A stretch of 64,000 bases of DNA from Microbispora sp. ZYX-F-249 (GCF_039649665.1 NZ_JBDJAW010000011.1:62001-126000); one strand, 5' to 3'; numbered from the stretch's first letter, positions 9,053 through 19,184 are shown. Numbers and translations: made by a program. Notes: a model not told the origin generated them from the letters alone.

Positions 9053-9754
9053 TCAGACACGACCGGGGTCGTGTCCCGCCAGGCGGCGGGCGCTCCACAC
9101 CAGCGCCTCGGTGACGCGGGCCTGCGACAGGCCCATCGTGTGCCGCTGGAACTGGTAGACCTCGGGCGCGAGCGGCGCCAGCACGGCGTCGGTCATCGCG
9201 TCGGGGTCCGGGACCCCCGCCTCGGTCAGCAGCATCCGCACATGCATGCGCCAGAAGCGGTAGGCGCCGGTGCCGAATCGCGCGCTCCCGGTCTCGGCCC
9301 CCAGGACGAGGTGCAGGTGACGCTCCAGCAGGTCGGTCATGGCGATGTGGAACGCGGCGAGCCGGTCGGCCGGTGCGGCTCCCGGCCCGAGCGGCGGCGG
9401 CCCGCTCAGGATGTGCTCCTGCACCTGCCGCTCGTGTTCGTCGAGCAGGGCGGTCGCGATCGACGCGGGGTCCGGATAGCGCCGGTAGAGCGTGGCCCGG
9501 CCCACCCCCGCCGCCTTGGCGATCTCGTCCATCGTGACGTGCCTGGCGTCCCTCGTCGCGAACAGCTCTTCCGCCGCTTTCAGGACCCGCATGCGGTTGC
9601 GCGCGGCGTCCGCCCGTTCCCGCACCGGCGCCGGCCGGCCCGTCTCGAGGTCCAGCACAGGCAGTTCCCGATCACCGCCGATCGGGACGGCCCCCTCCGG
9701 GGGAACGCGGCCGTTCGCCCCGTTCCCGCCGGTACCCGTCAACCCGTTGGCCAT
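9053..9754 (-). CDS. TetR-family regulator, divergent from YdcZ-type transporter
   Basis: 233 residues. An N-terminal extension of about 45 residues is followed by the helix-turn-helix TMDEIAKAAGVGRATLYRRY (about 70-92) and a C-terminal ligand domain. ATG 9754 is chosen; no strong ribosome site is visible. The gap to the divergent transporter gene holds two copies of GGACA-N3-TGTCC, the likely operators. It probably represses the transporter and the FrnE-like gene that follows it. Confidence 0.87.
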   Translation of the reverse strand: MANGLTGTGGNGANGRVPPEGAVPIGGDRELPVLDLETGRPAPVRERADAARNRMRVLKAAEELFATRDARHVTMDEIAKAAGVGRATLYRRYPDPASIATALLDEHERQVQEHILSGPPPLGPGAAPADRLAAFHIAMTDLLERHLHLVLGAETGSARFGTGAYRFWRMHVRMLLTEAGVPDPDAMTDAVLAPLAPEVYQFQRHTMGLSQARVTEALVWSARRLAGHDPGRV

Positions 9755-9785
9755 GAGGACATGATAGCCCTCGCGCCAGCCATGT

Positions 9786-9832
9786 GGACATTGTGTCCGG
9801 TTCTCGCTTACGCTCATCTGGACATAATGTCC
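9786..9832. promoter_or_regulatory. Paired inverted-repeat operators GGACA-N3-TGTCC
   Basis: Two perfect 13-bp inverted repeats with the same arms: 9786-9798 (spacer TTG) and 9820-9832 (spacer TAA), centres 34 bp apart. They lie between the TetR start (9754) and the transporter start (9855). Identical arms with different spacers point to one dimeric regulator binding twice. Confidence 0.75.
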
Positions 9833-9854
9833 ACTTAGGTCGTAGGGGACTGCC

Positions 9855-10871
9855 ATGTATGCCCTGTTCCTCGCCTCGGCGCTGCTGGCCGGCTGCCTGC
9901 TGGCCGTGCAGGCCTCAGCGAATCTCCAGCTCAACAAGGCCGTCGGCACGCCGTACGGCGCCTCGACCCTGCAGTTGAGCGTGGCGACCGCCCTGCTGGC
10001 GCTTCTCGCGGTCGCCGCCGGCGCGGTCGGCGCGGTCCGCCTCGTGCCGGGCGTTCCGGTCTGGCACCTGCTCGGGGGTCTCGCCAGCCCGCTCTACATC
10101 ACCAGCGGGATCCTGCTCTTCCCCCGCCTCGGCGCTCTGGCGGCGGCCGGGCTGTTCGTGACCGGCCAGATGTTCGCGTCGCTGGGGCTCGACCTGTTCG
10201 GCCTGCTCGGCGTCGCGCGCAAGCCGCCGAGCCTCGGCATCGCGCTCGGCGCGCTCGCGGTCCTGGCCGGCATCACCGTGATCATCCGTGGGCAGCGCCC
10301 GGCCCCGTCCGCCTCGGGACCGGCGCCCGGGGCCCCGGGCGGCCCCGCCGGCCGGGCGGGGACCGCGACCCTCACCGCCCCGGCCATCCCGCGCGTACGC
10401 CGGGCGGGCGGCCTCGGCCAGGGCGGCTGGATCCTGCTGGGCATCGTCGCGGGCGCGGTCCTGCCCGTGCAGGGCGCGGTCAACGCCGCGCTGCGCGAGG
10501 ACATCCACGAGCCGATCGCGACCGCGATGATCAGCTTCATCGTGGCCACGCTCACCATCGCCGCGGTGCTGACCGTCCTGCTGGCGACGCGCCGCACCCC
10601 GCGGCCGCGAATCGGCGGGCTGCGCACCATGCCCTGGTGGGGCTGGCTCGGCGGCGCCTGCGCCGCGGCGTACGTCACCGCGACCTTCACGCTCATCCCC
10701 GCGGTCGGCGCCGCCACCACCGTGGCGCTGACCGTGACCGGTCAGCAGCTCGCCTCGGCCGTGATCGACAATCACGGGCTCCTGCGGCTGCCCCGCCGCC
10801 CGCTCACCGCACCGCGCCTGTCGGGTCTCGCCCTGCTCATCGCAGGCTCGGTGCTCGTCCAGCTCACCTGA
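9855..10871 (+). CDS. DMT transporter, tandem YdcZ (DUF606) domains
   Basis: 338 residues made of two halves of about 150 residues, each with five hydrophobic segments, joined by a proline/alanine/glycine-rich linker (about 145-175). Both halves carry the YdcZ-type opening (LLAGCLLAVQASANLQLNKA and VAGAVLPVQGAVNAALRE). Family members are small-molecule permeases of the drug/metabolite superfamily; the substrate is not predictable. It is under a divergent TetR and followed after 14 bp by a FrnE-like gene, so a small-molecule resistance or efflux role is plausible. Confidence 0.84.
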   Translation: MYALFLASALLAGCLLAVQASANLQLNKAVGTPYGASTLQLSVATALLALLAVAAGAVGAVRLVPGVPVWHLLGGLASPLYITSGILLFPRLGALAAAGLFVTGQMFASLGLDLFGLLGVARKPPSLGIALGALAVLAGITVIIRGQRPAPSASGPAPGAPGGPAGRAGTATLTAPAIPRVRRAGGLGQGGWILLGIVAGAVLPVQGAVNAALREDIHEPIATAMISFIVATLTIAAVLTVLLATRRTPRPRIGGLRTMPWWGWLGGACAAAYVTATFTLIPAVGAATTVALTVTGQQLASAVIDNHGLLRLPRRPLTAPRLSGLALLIAGSVLVQLT

Positions 10872-10885
10872 CAAGGAGAACGCCG

Positions 10886-11572
10886 ATGACGACGACACCG
10901 GCCCCGGAGCCCGGCACCATCATCATCTTCTCCGACATCTGGTGCTCCTTCGCGCACATCGCGGTGCACCGGCTCCACAGGACCCGGGAACGGCTCGGCC
11001 TGACCGGCCGGGTCCGGTTCGACCACCGCGCCTTCCCTCTGGAACTGCTCAACGACGCGCCGAGCCCCCGGCCGGGGACCGACAGCGAGGTGGCCCGGAT
11101 GGCCTCGCTCGAACCCGGCGCGGGATGGCAGCTGTGGCAGGCGAAGGACTGGCTGTACCCGTCCACCACCCTGCCCGCGCTGGAGGCCGTCCAGGCGGCC
11201 AAGGAGCAGGGCTTCACCGCTTCGGAGCAGCTCGACCTCGCGCTGCGGAGGGCCTTTTGGGCCGAGTCGCGGTGCATCAGCCACCGCAAGGTCATCCTGG
11301 ACGCCGCCGCGTCCACCCGCGTCGTGGACGTGCCCGCGCTGGCGGCCGCCCTCGACGACGGCCGGGCACGCGGAGCGCTGTCGGAGCAGGCCGCCGTCGC
11401 GGCGACCGACCGGGTGGACTGCAGCCCGCACCTGTTCCTGCCGGACGGCACGGACCACGCCAACCCCGGCATCGAGGTCGGCTGGTCCGGCGGGTACGGC
11501 ATCGGCTGGCCCGTCGTCTCCTCCGACGATCCGGGCGTGTTCGAAGACATCCTCAATCGGGCCGTCGCCTGA
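10886..11572 (+). CDS. DsbA/FrnE-like thioredoxin-fold protein
   Basis: 228 residues. The protein opens with FSDIWCSFAHIAVHRLHRTR, which matches the FrnE/2-hydroxychromene-2-carboxylate isomerase branch of the DsbA fold, but the usual CxxC is CSFA, so only one active-site cysteine remains. It therefore cannot work as a classical dithiol oxidoreductase; an isomerase- or glutathione-transferase-like role is possible. AAGGAG precedes the ATG. It is co-transcribed with the YdcZ-type transporter. Confidence 0.8.
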   Translation: MTTTPAPEPGTIIIFSDIWCSFAHIAVHRLHRTRERLGLTGRVRFDHRAFPLELLNDAPSPRPGTDSEVARMASLEPGAGWQLWQAKDWLYPSTTLPALEAVQAAKEQGFTASEQLDLALRRAFWAESRCISHRKVILDAAASTRVVDVPALAAALDDGRARGALSEQAAVAATDRVDCSPHLFLPDGTDHANPGIEVGWSGGYGIGWPVVSSDDPGVFEDILNRAVA

Positions 11573-11616
11573 CCGGAGCACCCTCCCGGAGGAACAGGAC
11601 CCGGGCGCCCCGCGGG

Positions 11617-12273
11617 CTAGACACGGGCGATGAGCGCGTAGCGTTCATCGCCCACCGGGCGCCCCCACAGGTCGGGATCGCCGCTGAGCGGTTCGACACG
11701 CACGTCGGCGACGAGCGGCCGCACCGCGTCGGCCAGGTCGGCGGCGGTGACGCCGAAGCCCCAGGGCAGCGATTCGGCGCCCGGCACGTAGGGCTGTCCG
11801 GACTGCCCGGCCTCGCCCCAGCGGCCCTCGATCAGCACCAGCCGGCCGTTCGCGCGGAGCCGGGCGACCCATCCACGCAGCGCGGCGTGGGGGTCGGGCA
11901 GGGTCCAGATCAGGTGCCGGCAGAGCAGCATGTCGAACCGATCATCGCCGACGGGCGGGACGACCGCGTCGCCCACCAGGAAACGTCCGGCGAGCCCGGC
12001 GCCGGCGAACTTCGCCCGGGCCTGCTCGATCATCCGCGGTGCCAGGTCGACACCGGTCACGCGATGCCCGGCCACGGCCAGCAACGCCGACAGCGAGCCG
12101 GTGCCGCACCCGAGGTCGAGGATGTCGGCGGGGCGGGAGGGCGCCCACGCGCGCAGCAGGCGCTCCCAGGCGGCATGCGTGTGATCGGCCCGCAGGCCGT
12201 GGTCGGGCTCGTCGTCGAAGGCGTCGGCGGCGGCGTCCCAGTAGCTGGTGATCGCGGACGTGAGCTCGGTCAT
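11617..12273 (-). CDS. Class I SAM-dependent methyltransferase
   Basis: 218 residues. Motif I ILDLGCGTGSLSALL (about 51-65), an acidic residue after the second strand in VTGVDLAPRM, and a post-I region GDAVVPPVGDDRFDMLLCRH are intact. The substrate is unknown. It is convergent with the FrnE-like gene and divergent from the Lrp-type gene 124 bp away. The start ATG gives the expected helical N-terminus SAITSYWDAAADAFDDEPDH of small-molecule methyltransferases. Confidence 0.87.
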   Translation of the reverse strand: MTELTSAITSYWDAAADAFDDEPDHGLRADHTHAAWERLLRAWAPSRPADILDLGCGTGSLSALLAVAGHRVTGVDLAPRMIEQARAKFAGAGLAGRFLVGDAVVPPVGDDRFDMLLCRHLIWTLPDPHAALRGWVARLRANGRLVLIEGRWGEAGQSGQPYVPGAESLPWGFGVTAADLADAVRPLVADVRVEPLSGDPDLWGRPVGDERYALIARV

Positions 12274-12384
12274 GGCGCAATGCTCTCAACCGCCACCGAC
12301 AATCCGTAACTTTGATCACCTCGCGGATGTCAGCGCGGACGGGGTGACGCGCCGGGCGCGAGGGCATGCCGGACGCGGCGGCTG

Positions 12385-12400
12385 TATACAGTTCCACGTG
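12385..12400 (+). promoter_or_regulatory. Leaderless promoter of the Lrp-type gene
   Basis: TATACA (12385-12390) lies exactly 7 nt before the GTG start at 12398, and no ribosome binding site is present between them. The transcript start should therefore fall at or next to the start codon. No good -35 element is visible. Confidence 0.55.
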
Positions 12401-12847
12401 AAGTTGGACGAGCTCGATCGCGCCATCATCCGGGCCCTCGTCGAGGACGCCCGAGCGACGTACGCCGAGATAGGCGCTCAAGTGGGGCTGTCGGCTCCGG
12501 CCGTGAAGAGGCGGGTCGACCGGCTCGTCGCCAGTGGCGCGATCACCGGCTTCAGCGCCCGGGTGGAGCCGTCGGCCCTCGGCTGGACCACCGAGGCGTA
12601 CGTCGAGCTGTACTGCCGGGGCAAGACCTCCCCCACGGAGATCGGCCTGGCCGTGTCCCGGCATCCCGAGGTCGTCTCGGCCTGCACGGTCACCGGCGAG
12701 GCGGACGCGTTGCTGCACATCCGCGCGACCGACGTACGGCACGTCGAGCGGGTGATCGAACGCCTTGCGGCCGAGCCGTTCGTGGTACGCACCAAGAGCT
12801 CGATCGTGCTGTCCCGGCTGATTAACGGATCGCCGCAAAACGGGTGA
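12398..12847 (+). CDS. Lrp/AsnC-family transcriptional regulator
   Basis: 149 residues: a helix-turn-helix (about 3-50, LDELDRAIIRALVEDARATY then GLSAPAVKRRVDRLVASGAI) followed by a RAM ligand domain (about 65-140). The GTG at 12398 gives the canonical Lrp start; longer in-frame starts add residues with no homology. It lies 106 bp upstream of and in the same direction as ddaH-rocD, so regulation of arginine/ornithine breakdown by an amino acid is the natural reading. Autoregulation is typical of the family. Confidence 0.9.
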   Translation: MKLDELDRAIIRALVEDARATYAEIGAQVGLSAPAVKRRVDRLVASGAITGFSARVEPSALGWTTEAYVELYCRGKTSPTEIGLAVSRHPEVVSACTVTGEADALLHIRATDVRHVERVIERLAAEPFVVRTKSSIVLSRLINGSPQNG

Positions 12848-12887
12848 AGGACGCAACCGATCCGCATGTGACCGCAACGCGGGCGCA

Positions 12888-12916
12888 TTGGATTGTCGTC
12901 TCCGGATTCCTACGCT
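12888..12916 (+). promoter_or_regulatory. Probable promoter of ddaH-rocD
   Basis: TTGGAT (12888-12893) and TACGCT (12911-12916) are separated by 17 bp, a fair match to the housekeeping sigma consensus. A ribosome site GGAG follows at 12944-12947, six bases before the ddaH start. Confidence 0.5.
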
Positions 12917-12953
12917 GAAGTCCCGTTCACCGGTTTCCCGCTTGGAGTCCACG

Positions 12954-13808
12954 ATGACGCTCGCGCCAGCCACCGAGACCACAGAGAGTGGTCGCACGGG
13001 TACGGTCCGGCATTTCCTGATGTGCCGGCCCGAATTCTTCACGGTTTCGTATTCCATCAACCCATGGATGCACCCGGAGAAGGAGACCGACACCGCACGG
13101 GCGCTGCGGCAGTGGGAGAGCCTCCGGCAGGCGTACGAGAGCCTGGGCCACACCGTCAGCCTGATCGACCCGATCGAGGGCCTGCCGGACATGGTGTTCG
13201 CCGCGAACGGCGCGCTCGTGGTCGACGGACGGGTCTACGGCGCCAGGTTCGCCCACCCTCAGCGTGCCGCCGAGGGCCCCGCCTACCTGCGGTGGTTCGC
13301 CGAGCGGGGATACGAGACACTGGAGGCGTCCTTCACCAACGAGGGCGAGGGCGACTACCTGACGCTCGACGAGATGATCCTGGCCGGGACGGGCTTCCGC
13401 ACCGACGTGGCGGCGCACATGGAGGCCCAGGAGTTCCTCGGCCGCCCGGTCGTCACACTGCGCCTGGTCGACCCGAGGTTCTACCACCTCGACACCGCCC
13501 TGTTCCCGCTGGACGGCCACAACGTGGCGTACTACCCGGAGGCGTTCAGCGAGGGCAGCAGGAAGGTGCTGCGGCGGCTGTTCCCCGACGCCGTGATCGC
13601 CACGTCCGCGGACGCGGAGGTGCTGGGCCTCAACGCGGTGAGCGACGGCCGGAACGTCGTCGTCAACGCCGAGGCGACCGGGCTGATCCTGGAACTGAAG
13701 CGCCGCGGCTTCGAGGTCGTCCCGGTCGACCTCGGCGAGCTGCGCAAGTCCGGCGGCGGCCCCAAGTGCTGCACCCTCGAGATCCGGCCGAGCAGGGAGA
13801 TCCGATGA
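12954..13808 (+). CDS. ddaH: Dimethylargininase / arginine-modifying amidinohydrolase
   Basis: 284 residues of the guanidine-modifying (pentein) fold. Catalytic residues are recognisable: acidic E130/E132 in FTNEGEGDY, H178 in RFYHLDT, and the nucleophile cysteine in GGGPKCCTLE (C272/C273). Family enzymes hydrolyse methylated arginine to citrulline and an amine, though related actinobacterial members may act on arginine itself. GGAG precedes the ATG. Its stop overlaps the next start (ATGA), coupling it to rocD; with the Lrp gene upstream this forms an arginine/ornithine catabolic unit. Confidence 0.86.
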   Translation: MTLAPATETTESGRTGTVRHFLMCRPEFFTVSYSINPWMHPEKETDTARALRQWESLRQAYESLGHTVSLIDPIEGLPDMVFAANGALVVDGRVYGARFAHPQRAAEGPAYLRWFAERGYETLEASFTNEGEGDYLTLDEMILAGTGFRTDVAAHMEAQEFLGRPVVTLRLVDPRFYHLDTALFPLDGHNVAYYPEAFSEGSRKVLRRLFPDAVIATSADAEVLGLNAVSDGRNVVVNAEATGLILELKRRGFEVVPVDLGELRKSGGGPKCCTLEIRPSREIR

Positions 13809-15010
13809 GGACCGAGGAGTTCATCAGGCTCAGCGAGAGCCACAGCGCGCACAACTACCACCCGCTGCCGGTCGTGATCAGCTCCGCCGAGGGGGCCTGG
13901 GTCACCGACGTGGAGGGCAAGCGGTATCTCGACTGCCTGGCCGGCTACTCCTCGCTGAACTTCGGCCACGGCAACCCCGAGATCCTCGCGGCCGCGCGCG
14001 AGCAGCTCGACCGGCTGACGCTGACCAGCCGGGCGTTCTACCACGACCGCTTCGCGGCGTTCGTCACCGGCCTTGCCGAGCTGTGCGGCAAGGACATGGT
14101 CCTGCCGATGAACACCGGCGCGGAGGCCGTCGAGACCGCGATCAAGGTGGCCCGCAAGTGGGGGTACGAGGTCAAGGGCGTCGCTCCGGACCAGGCCAAC
14201 ATCGTCGTGATGGAGGACAACTTCCACGGCCGTACGACGACGATCGTGGGCTTCTCCACCGACCCCGAGTCGCGCGAGGGGTTCGGCCCCTTCTCCCCCG
14301 GCTTCCGGATCGTCAAGTACGGCTCGGCGGAGGCGGTCAGGGAGGCGATCGACGAGAACACCGTGGCCGTGCTGCTCGAACCGATCCAGGGCGAGGCCGG
14401 CGTGCTGGTCCCGCCGGACGGCTACCTGGCCGCGGTCCGGGAGATCTGCACCGACAACGACGTGCTGCTGGTGGCCGACGAGATCCAGTCGGGCCTCGGC
14501 CGCACCGGCGACACGTTCGCCTGCGACCACGAGCGGGTCGTACCGGACCTGTACGTCCTGGGCAAGGCCCTCGGCGGCGGCGTGGTCCCGGTCTCCGCGG
14601 TCGTCGCGAACACCGACGTCATGGGCGTGATCGGGCCCGGCCAGCACGGCTCGACCTTCGGCGGCAACCCGCTGGCGTGCGCCGTCGGCGACGCGGTCAT
14701 CGGGCTGCTGAAGACCGGCGAGTATCAGGCCAGGGCCCGCGAGCTGGGCGCGTTCCTGCACGCGCGGCTGGCCGATCTGGGCCCCGGTGTGGTGGCGGTG
14801 CGCGGGCGCGGTCTGTGGGCGGGGGTCGACATCGACCCCTCGCTCGGCACGGGCCGGCAGATCAGCGAGGCGCTCCTGCGCCGCGGCGTGCTCGTGAAGG
14901 ACACGCACGGCTCGACGATCCGCCTCGCGCCGCCCCTCGTCGTCTCGCGGGACGACCTGGAGTGGGCGATGGACCAGCTCAGCGCGGTGCTGCGGGAGGC
15001 TCGGGCCTGA
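13805..15010 (+). CDS. rocD: Ornithine aminotransferase
   Basis: 401 residues, a class-III PLP aminotransferase. The PLP lysine is K254 in VLGKALGGGVVPVSAV, with the co-factor-stacking DEIQSGLGRTG motif at about 225-235 and substrate-site SRAFYHDRF near 75. It converts ornithine and 2-oxoglutarate to glutamate semialdehyde and glutamate in the cytoplasm. It is coupled to ddaH by a 4-bp overlap. Its last 32 bp overlap the 3' end of the convergent PhoD-like gene. Confidence 0.92.
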   Translation: MRTEEFIRLSESHSAHNYHPLPVVISSAEGAWVTDVEGKRYLDCLAGYSSLNFGHGNPEILAAAREQLDRLTLTSRAFYHDRFAAFVTGLAELCGKDMVLPMNTGAEAVETAIKVARKWGYEVKGVAPDQANIVVMEDNFHGRTTTIVGFSTDPESREGFGPFSPGFRIVKYGSAEAVREAIDENTVAVLLEPIQGEAGVLVPPDGYLAAVREICTDNDVLLVADEIQSGLGRTGDTFACDHERVVPDLYVLGKALGGGVVPVSAVVANTDVMGVIGPGQHGSTFGGNPLACAVGDAVIGLLKTGEYQARARELGAFLHARLADLGPGVVAVRGRGLWAGVDIDPSLGTGRQISEALLRRGVLVKDTHGSTIRLAPPLVVSRDDLEWAMDQLSAVLREARA

Positions 15011-16562
15011 TCAGCACCGTGTCGTGGTCGCCGGTGTCGGTGAACCACGTCACCCTGGCCTCTCCGGGCGCCAGGTCGACGGCGGTCATCATGTTGGGGA
15101 ACCAGGGTCCCTTGCTGATCCGCCATCGCATCGGCGTCCGGGGAAGGCCGCCCGCCCGGGCCAGCACCCCGCCGAGCACGCCCGCCAGCCCGAACGACGC
15201 CACGATGTTGGCGAAGCGCAGTGTGCGGCTGAGCGGGTTGCGGATCGGCGAGCAGACGATCTGGTGGACGCGCCCGCCGCCCCGGCGCCGTACGGACGCC
15301 ATGTAGGAGTAGTGCACGTCACCCGACAGGAGCAGGACGCTCGCGGGCGGCCTGCCGCGGCCCCCCGAGGCGACCTCCAGCACCACCCGCGCGAGCTCCT
15401 CGAACGACCGGCGGAAGGCCCCCCAGTGCTCCAGGTCGAGAAACTGCCGCAGCCGCTCGCCCCACCGCGCCGCCCGGCGGCCCCAGATGCCGTCGCAGAC
15501 CGCCTCGTTCCAACTCTCGACGTGATGGATGCCCGCGGGCAGCAGGATCGGCAGCGAGGACCCGACGAGCAGGTGGTCGAAGTCGCCGGTGGCGTGCTTG
15601 TCGAACCAGTCCCACTCCGCGGGGTCGAGCATCCGCCGGCGTCCCGGCTCCAGCACCCGGGCGCTGCGGCTGTCCAGCACGATCAGCCGGGTCTCGCCCA
15701 GGTCCCGGTGGTAGCTCCAGCGCACCGAGTCGGGCTCACGGTCGGCCCGCCGGGCGAAGACGTCGAGCGTCTCGTCCCCGCCGCCGGCCTTCAGCGCGGC
15801 GAGCACGGGATCGGCCGCCCGCTCGGCCGGGGGCAGGTTCCCCAGGTGCTGGTAGATGTAGTACGAGCCGAGCGCCGAGACGATGCGCCGGTCCCACCAG
15901 GGCACCTCGGCCATCTGCTCGCGCCACGCCGCCGAGGTGTTCCAGTCGTCCCTGACGTCGTGGTCGTCGAAGATCATCAGAGTGGGGACCGTGGCGAGCA
16001 GCCAGCGGACCGGAGGATCGGACCACGCCTGGCGGTACAGCTCGGCGTACTCCTCGAAGTCGACGACCTCCTGCGGGCCGTCGTTCCTGCGCCCGGCGAT
16101 GAACTCCTTCATGTCCGGGGTGAGCTCGTCGGCGTACACCTGGTCTCCCAGCAGCAGGATGAGGTCGGGCCGCTCGTCCGGCGACTCCATCACGCGCAGG
16201 CCGTACGCCCGCAGGACGTCCGGGCCGTGCGTGCGCACGTACGGCTCCTCGTGCGGGACGCTGGTGCGGCAGGAGCCGAAGATCAGCCGGTCGAGGCGGG
16301 TGAGCGGCTGGATCACGCTCGGCGGCAGGTCCGCTTCCGGCCACACCCGCCGGTCGTCGAGCTCCACCTCGTAGGCCACCGGCCCGTCGACGCCGACGTC
16401 GAGCAGGGCGTAGTGGTGACCGTGCACGGTGAAGGTGCGCTCCTCCGAACAGGCGTCGCCGGCCCGCACGCGGACGGTACACGGCTCGGAGGTCTCCACC
16501 CAGACGGTCGCGGCGGCCGCGTCCACGTGACGCAGCAGCGGGCCCAGCACAAGTTCCGGCAC
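14979..16562 (-). CDS. PhoD-like metallophosphatase
   Basis: 527 residues. The metal-site motifs are FGSCRTS (near 95), LLLGDQVYAD (about 137), FDDHDVRDDWNTS (about 198) and LLLSGDVHYSY (about 415), typical of the alkaline phosphatase D family. An N-terminal fibronectin-like domain precedes the catalytic domain. No signal peptide is seen, so unlike classical PhoD it appears to be cytoplasmic. GTG start with a weak ribosome site. The 3' end overlaps rocD by 32 bp. Confidence 0.85.
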   Translation of the reverse strand: MPELVLGPLLRHVDAAAATVWVETSEPCTVRVRAGDACSEERTFTVHGHHYALLDVGVDGPVAYEVELDDRRVWPEADLPPSVIQPLTRLDRLIFGSCRTSVPHEEPYVRTHGPDVLRAYGLRVMESPDERPDLILLLGDQVYADELTPDMKEFIAGRRNDGPQEVVDFEEYAELYRQAWSDPPVRWLLATVPTLMIFDDHDVRDDWNTSAAWREQMAEVPWWDRRIVSALGSYYIYQHLGNLPPAERAADPVLAALKAGGGDETLDVFARRADREPDSVRWSYHRDLGETRLIVLDSRSARVLEPGRRRMLDPAEWDWFDKHATGDFDHLLVGSSLPILLPAGIHHVESWNEAVCDGIWGRRAARWGERLRQFLDLEHWGAFRRSFEELARVVLEVASGGRGRPPASVLLLSGDVHYSYMASVRRRGGGRVHQIVCSPIRNPLSRTLRFANIVASFGLAGVLGGVLARAGGLPRTPMRWRISKGPWFPNMMTAVDLAPGEARVTWFTDTGDHDTVLIRPEPPAAPR

Positions 16563-16796
16563 CCACCTTGTCTACTGGCAAACCCGCCCTATCGCAAAAG
16601 CTCCCTCAAAGGCATCCCAAGTACACCAGAACGGCGAAATGTCGCCCGACGATCTCCTTATTGGCCAATATCGCGATCACAACGGCTCGCGGTTTGATCC
16701 AGATGGCGCTCCTCCAGGCCCGTCGTACGCGGTCGTCAACGTCGACGGCCCGCGGGGTCCGGGGGACGGCCTCTCTTCCGACAGGAGCACAACAGA
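16563..16796. other. Intergenic region upstream of gdhA
   Basis: 234 bp between divergent genes. Apart from the ribosome site AGGAG just before gdhA, no clear promoter, operator or small gene was recognised. Confidence 0.5.
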
Positions 16797-18113
<1,317 letters not shown>

Positions 18114-18138
18114 CGGCCATGGAAGACGGCGATGACGG

Positions 18139-18173
18139 CCGCCTCCCGGGAATATGCGGCTTCCGGGAGGCGG
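18139..18173. terminator. Bidirectional hairpin terminator after gdhA
   Basis: An 11-bp perfect stem, CCGCCTCCCGG (18139-18149) with CCGGGAGGCGG (18163-18173) and a 13-nt loop. It ends immediately next to the stop codon of the convergent Gfo/Idh gene. Confidence 0.8.
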
Positions 18174-19184
18174 TCAGGCCGTCGGGACGGCGTCCACAGC
18201 GGCAGCACCCGCGACGGCGGTGTCCGTGACGGCGGTGTCCGTGACGGCGGTGTCCGTGACGGCGGTGTCCGTGACGGTGGCGTCCACAGCGGTGGTGTCC
18301 CCCGCGGCCCGGACGATCTCCTCACACAGCTCGTGGCTCAGCTGGGCGTCGTCCGCCGTGAGGATCCGCCCCTCCCGCACCGCGCCGAGGAACTCCCGGC
18401 AGATCTGCTCGACGCCGCGCTGCCGGGTGGCCGGGACCCAGTCCCCCCGCCTGGTGACGGTCTCGCCCCCGGCGTAGCCGATCACCTCGCCGAGGTTGAC
18501 CACGCGCCGCTTCCCGCCGCCGCCCATGACCTCGCAGGTCTCCTCGGCCGCGCCGCTGGTGCGGCTCATCACGCCGACGGCGGTGAAGCCGTCGCCGCCG
18601 AGCGTGAGCACGACGTGTTCGAGCAGGCCCTCCCGCACCCTGGTCCTGACCGAGGTGCCGGTGATCGGCCCGGGGGCGAGGAAGCGCAGCGTGTCGGCCA
18701 CGTGGATGAAATCGTCGAAGACCACGGCCCGCGGGTCGCCGGGCAGGTCACGCCGGTTCTTCTGCATCACGATCACGTCGCGCGGCAGGTCGCGCAGGGC
18801 CGCGTACGCGGGGGCGTGCCTGCGGTTGAACCCGACCATGAGCGACCTGTTCCGCTCGGCGGCCAGCCGTACGAGCCGGGCGGAGGCGGCAGCGTCGTAG
18901 GCGAGCGGCTTGTCGACGTAGACGTGCACGCCCGCCTCCAGCAGCGTGGTCACGATCGGGACGTGCGCGGTGGTGGCCGCGTGCACGAACGCCGCGTCGA
19001 TCCCGGCCCCGACGACGTCGCCGAGGGCGGTGAAGCGGGCGCCGATGCGGTAGGCGTCCCCGAGCCGGTCGAGAGCCGTCCGGTCGCGGGTGCACAGCAG
19101 CGGCTCGACGCCCGGCGTCGCCGCCAGCACCGGCAGGTACGCCTTCTCCGCGATGTCTCCCAGGCCGATGATCCCGATTCTCAT
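18174..19184 (-). CDS. Gfo/Idh/MocA oxidoreductase with repetitive C-terminal tail
   Basis: 336 residues. N-terminal Rossmann domain with MRIGIIGLGDIAEKAYLP, the VDKPLA motif (about 92-97) and the typical second-domain sequence MVGFNRRHAP. These enzymes oxidise or reduce sugars and cyclitols with NAD(P). The last ~35 residues are a low-complexity tail of repeated TDTAV units encoded by a 15-bp tandem repeat, followed by AGAAAVDAVPTA; nothing like this is normal for the family. The substrate is unknown. The next gene upstream on this strand is a separate epimerase, 34 bp away. Confidence 0.85.
   Translation of the reverse strand: MRIGIIGLGDIAEKAYLPVLAATPGVEPLLCTRDRTALDRLGDAYRIGARFTALGDVVGAGIDAAFVHAATTAHVPIVTTLLEAGVHVYVDKPLAYDAAASARLVRLAAERNRSLMVGFNRRHAPAYAALRDLPRDVIVMQKNRRDLPGDPRAVVFDDFIHVADTLRFLAPGPITGTSVRTRVREGLLEHVVLTLGGDGFTAVGVMSRTSGAAEETCEVMGGGGKRRVVNLGEVIGYAGGETVTRRGDWVPATRQRGVEQICREFLGAVREGRILTADDAQLSHELCEEIVRAAGDTTAVDATVTDTAVTDTAVTDTAVTDTAVAGAAAVDAVPTA
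18213..18287 (-). repeat. 15-bp coding tandem repeat
   Basis: Four perfect head-to-tail copies of GACGGCGGTGTCCGT (18213-18272) and a fifth diverged copy (18273-18287). On the minus strand it encodes TDTAV repeats at the C-terminus of the Gfo/Idh protein. The unit is a multiple of three, so copy-number change keeps the frame. Confidence 0.9.

Noticed and set aside
16563-16796. Possible GlnR site upstream of glutamate dehydrogenase
   Set aside because: No GTnAC-N6-GaAAC arrangement was found there.
18213-18287. Possible CRISPR-like array
   Set aside because: Head-to-tail 15-bp units with no spacers; it is a coding tandem repeat.
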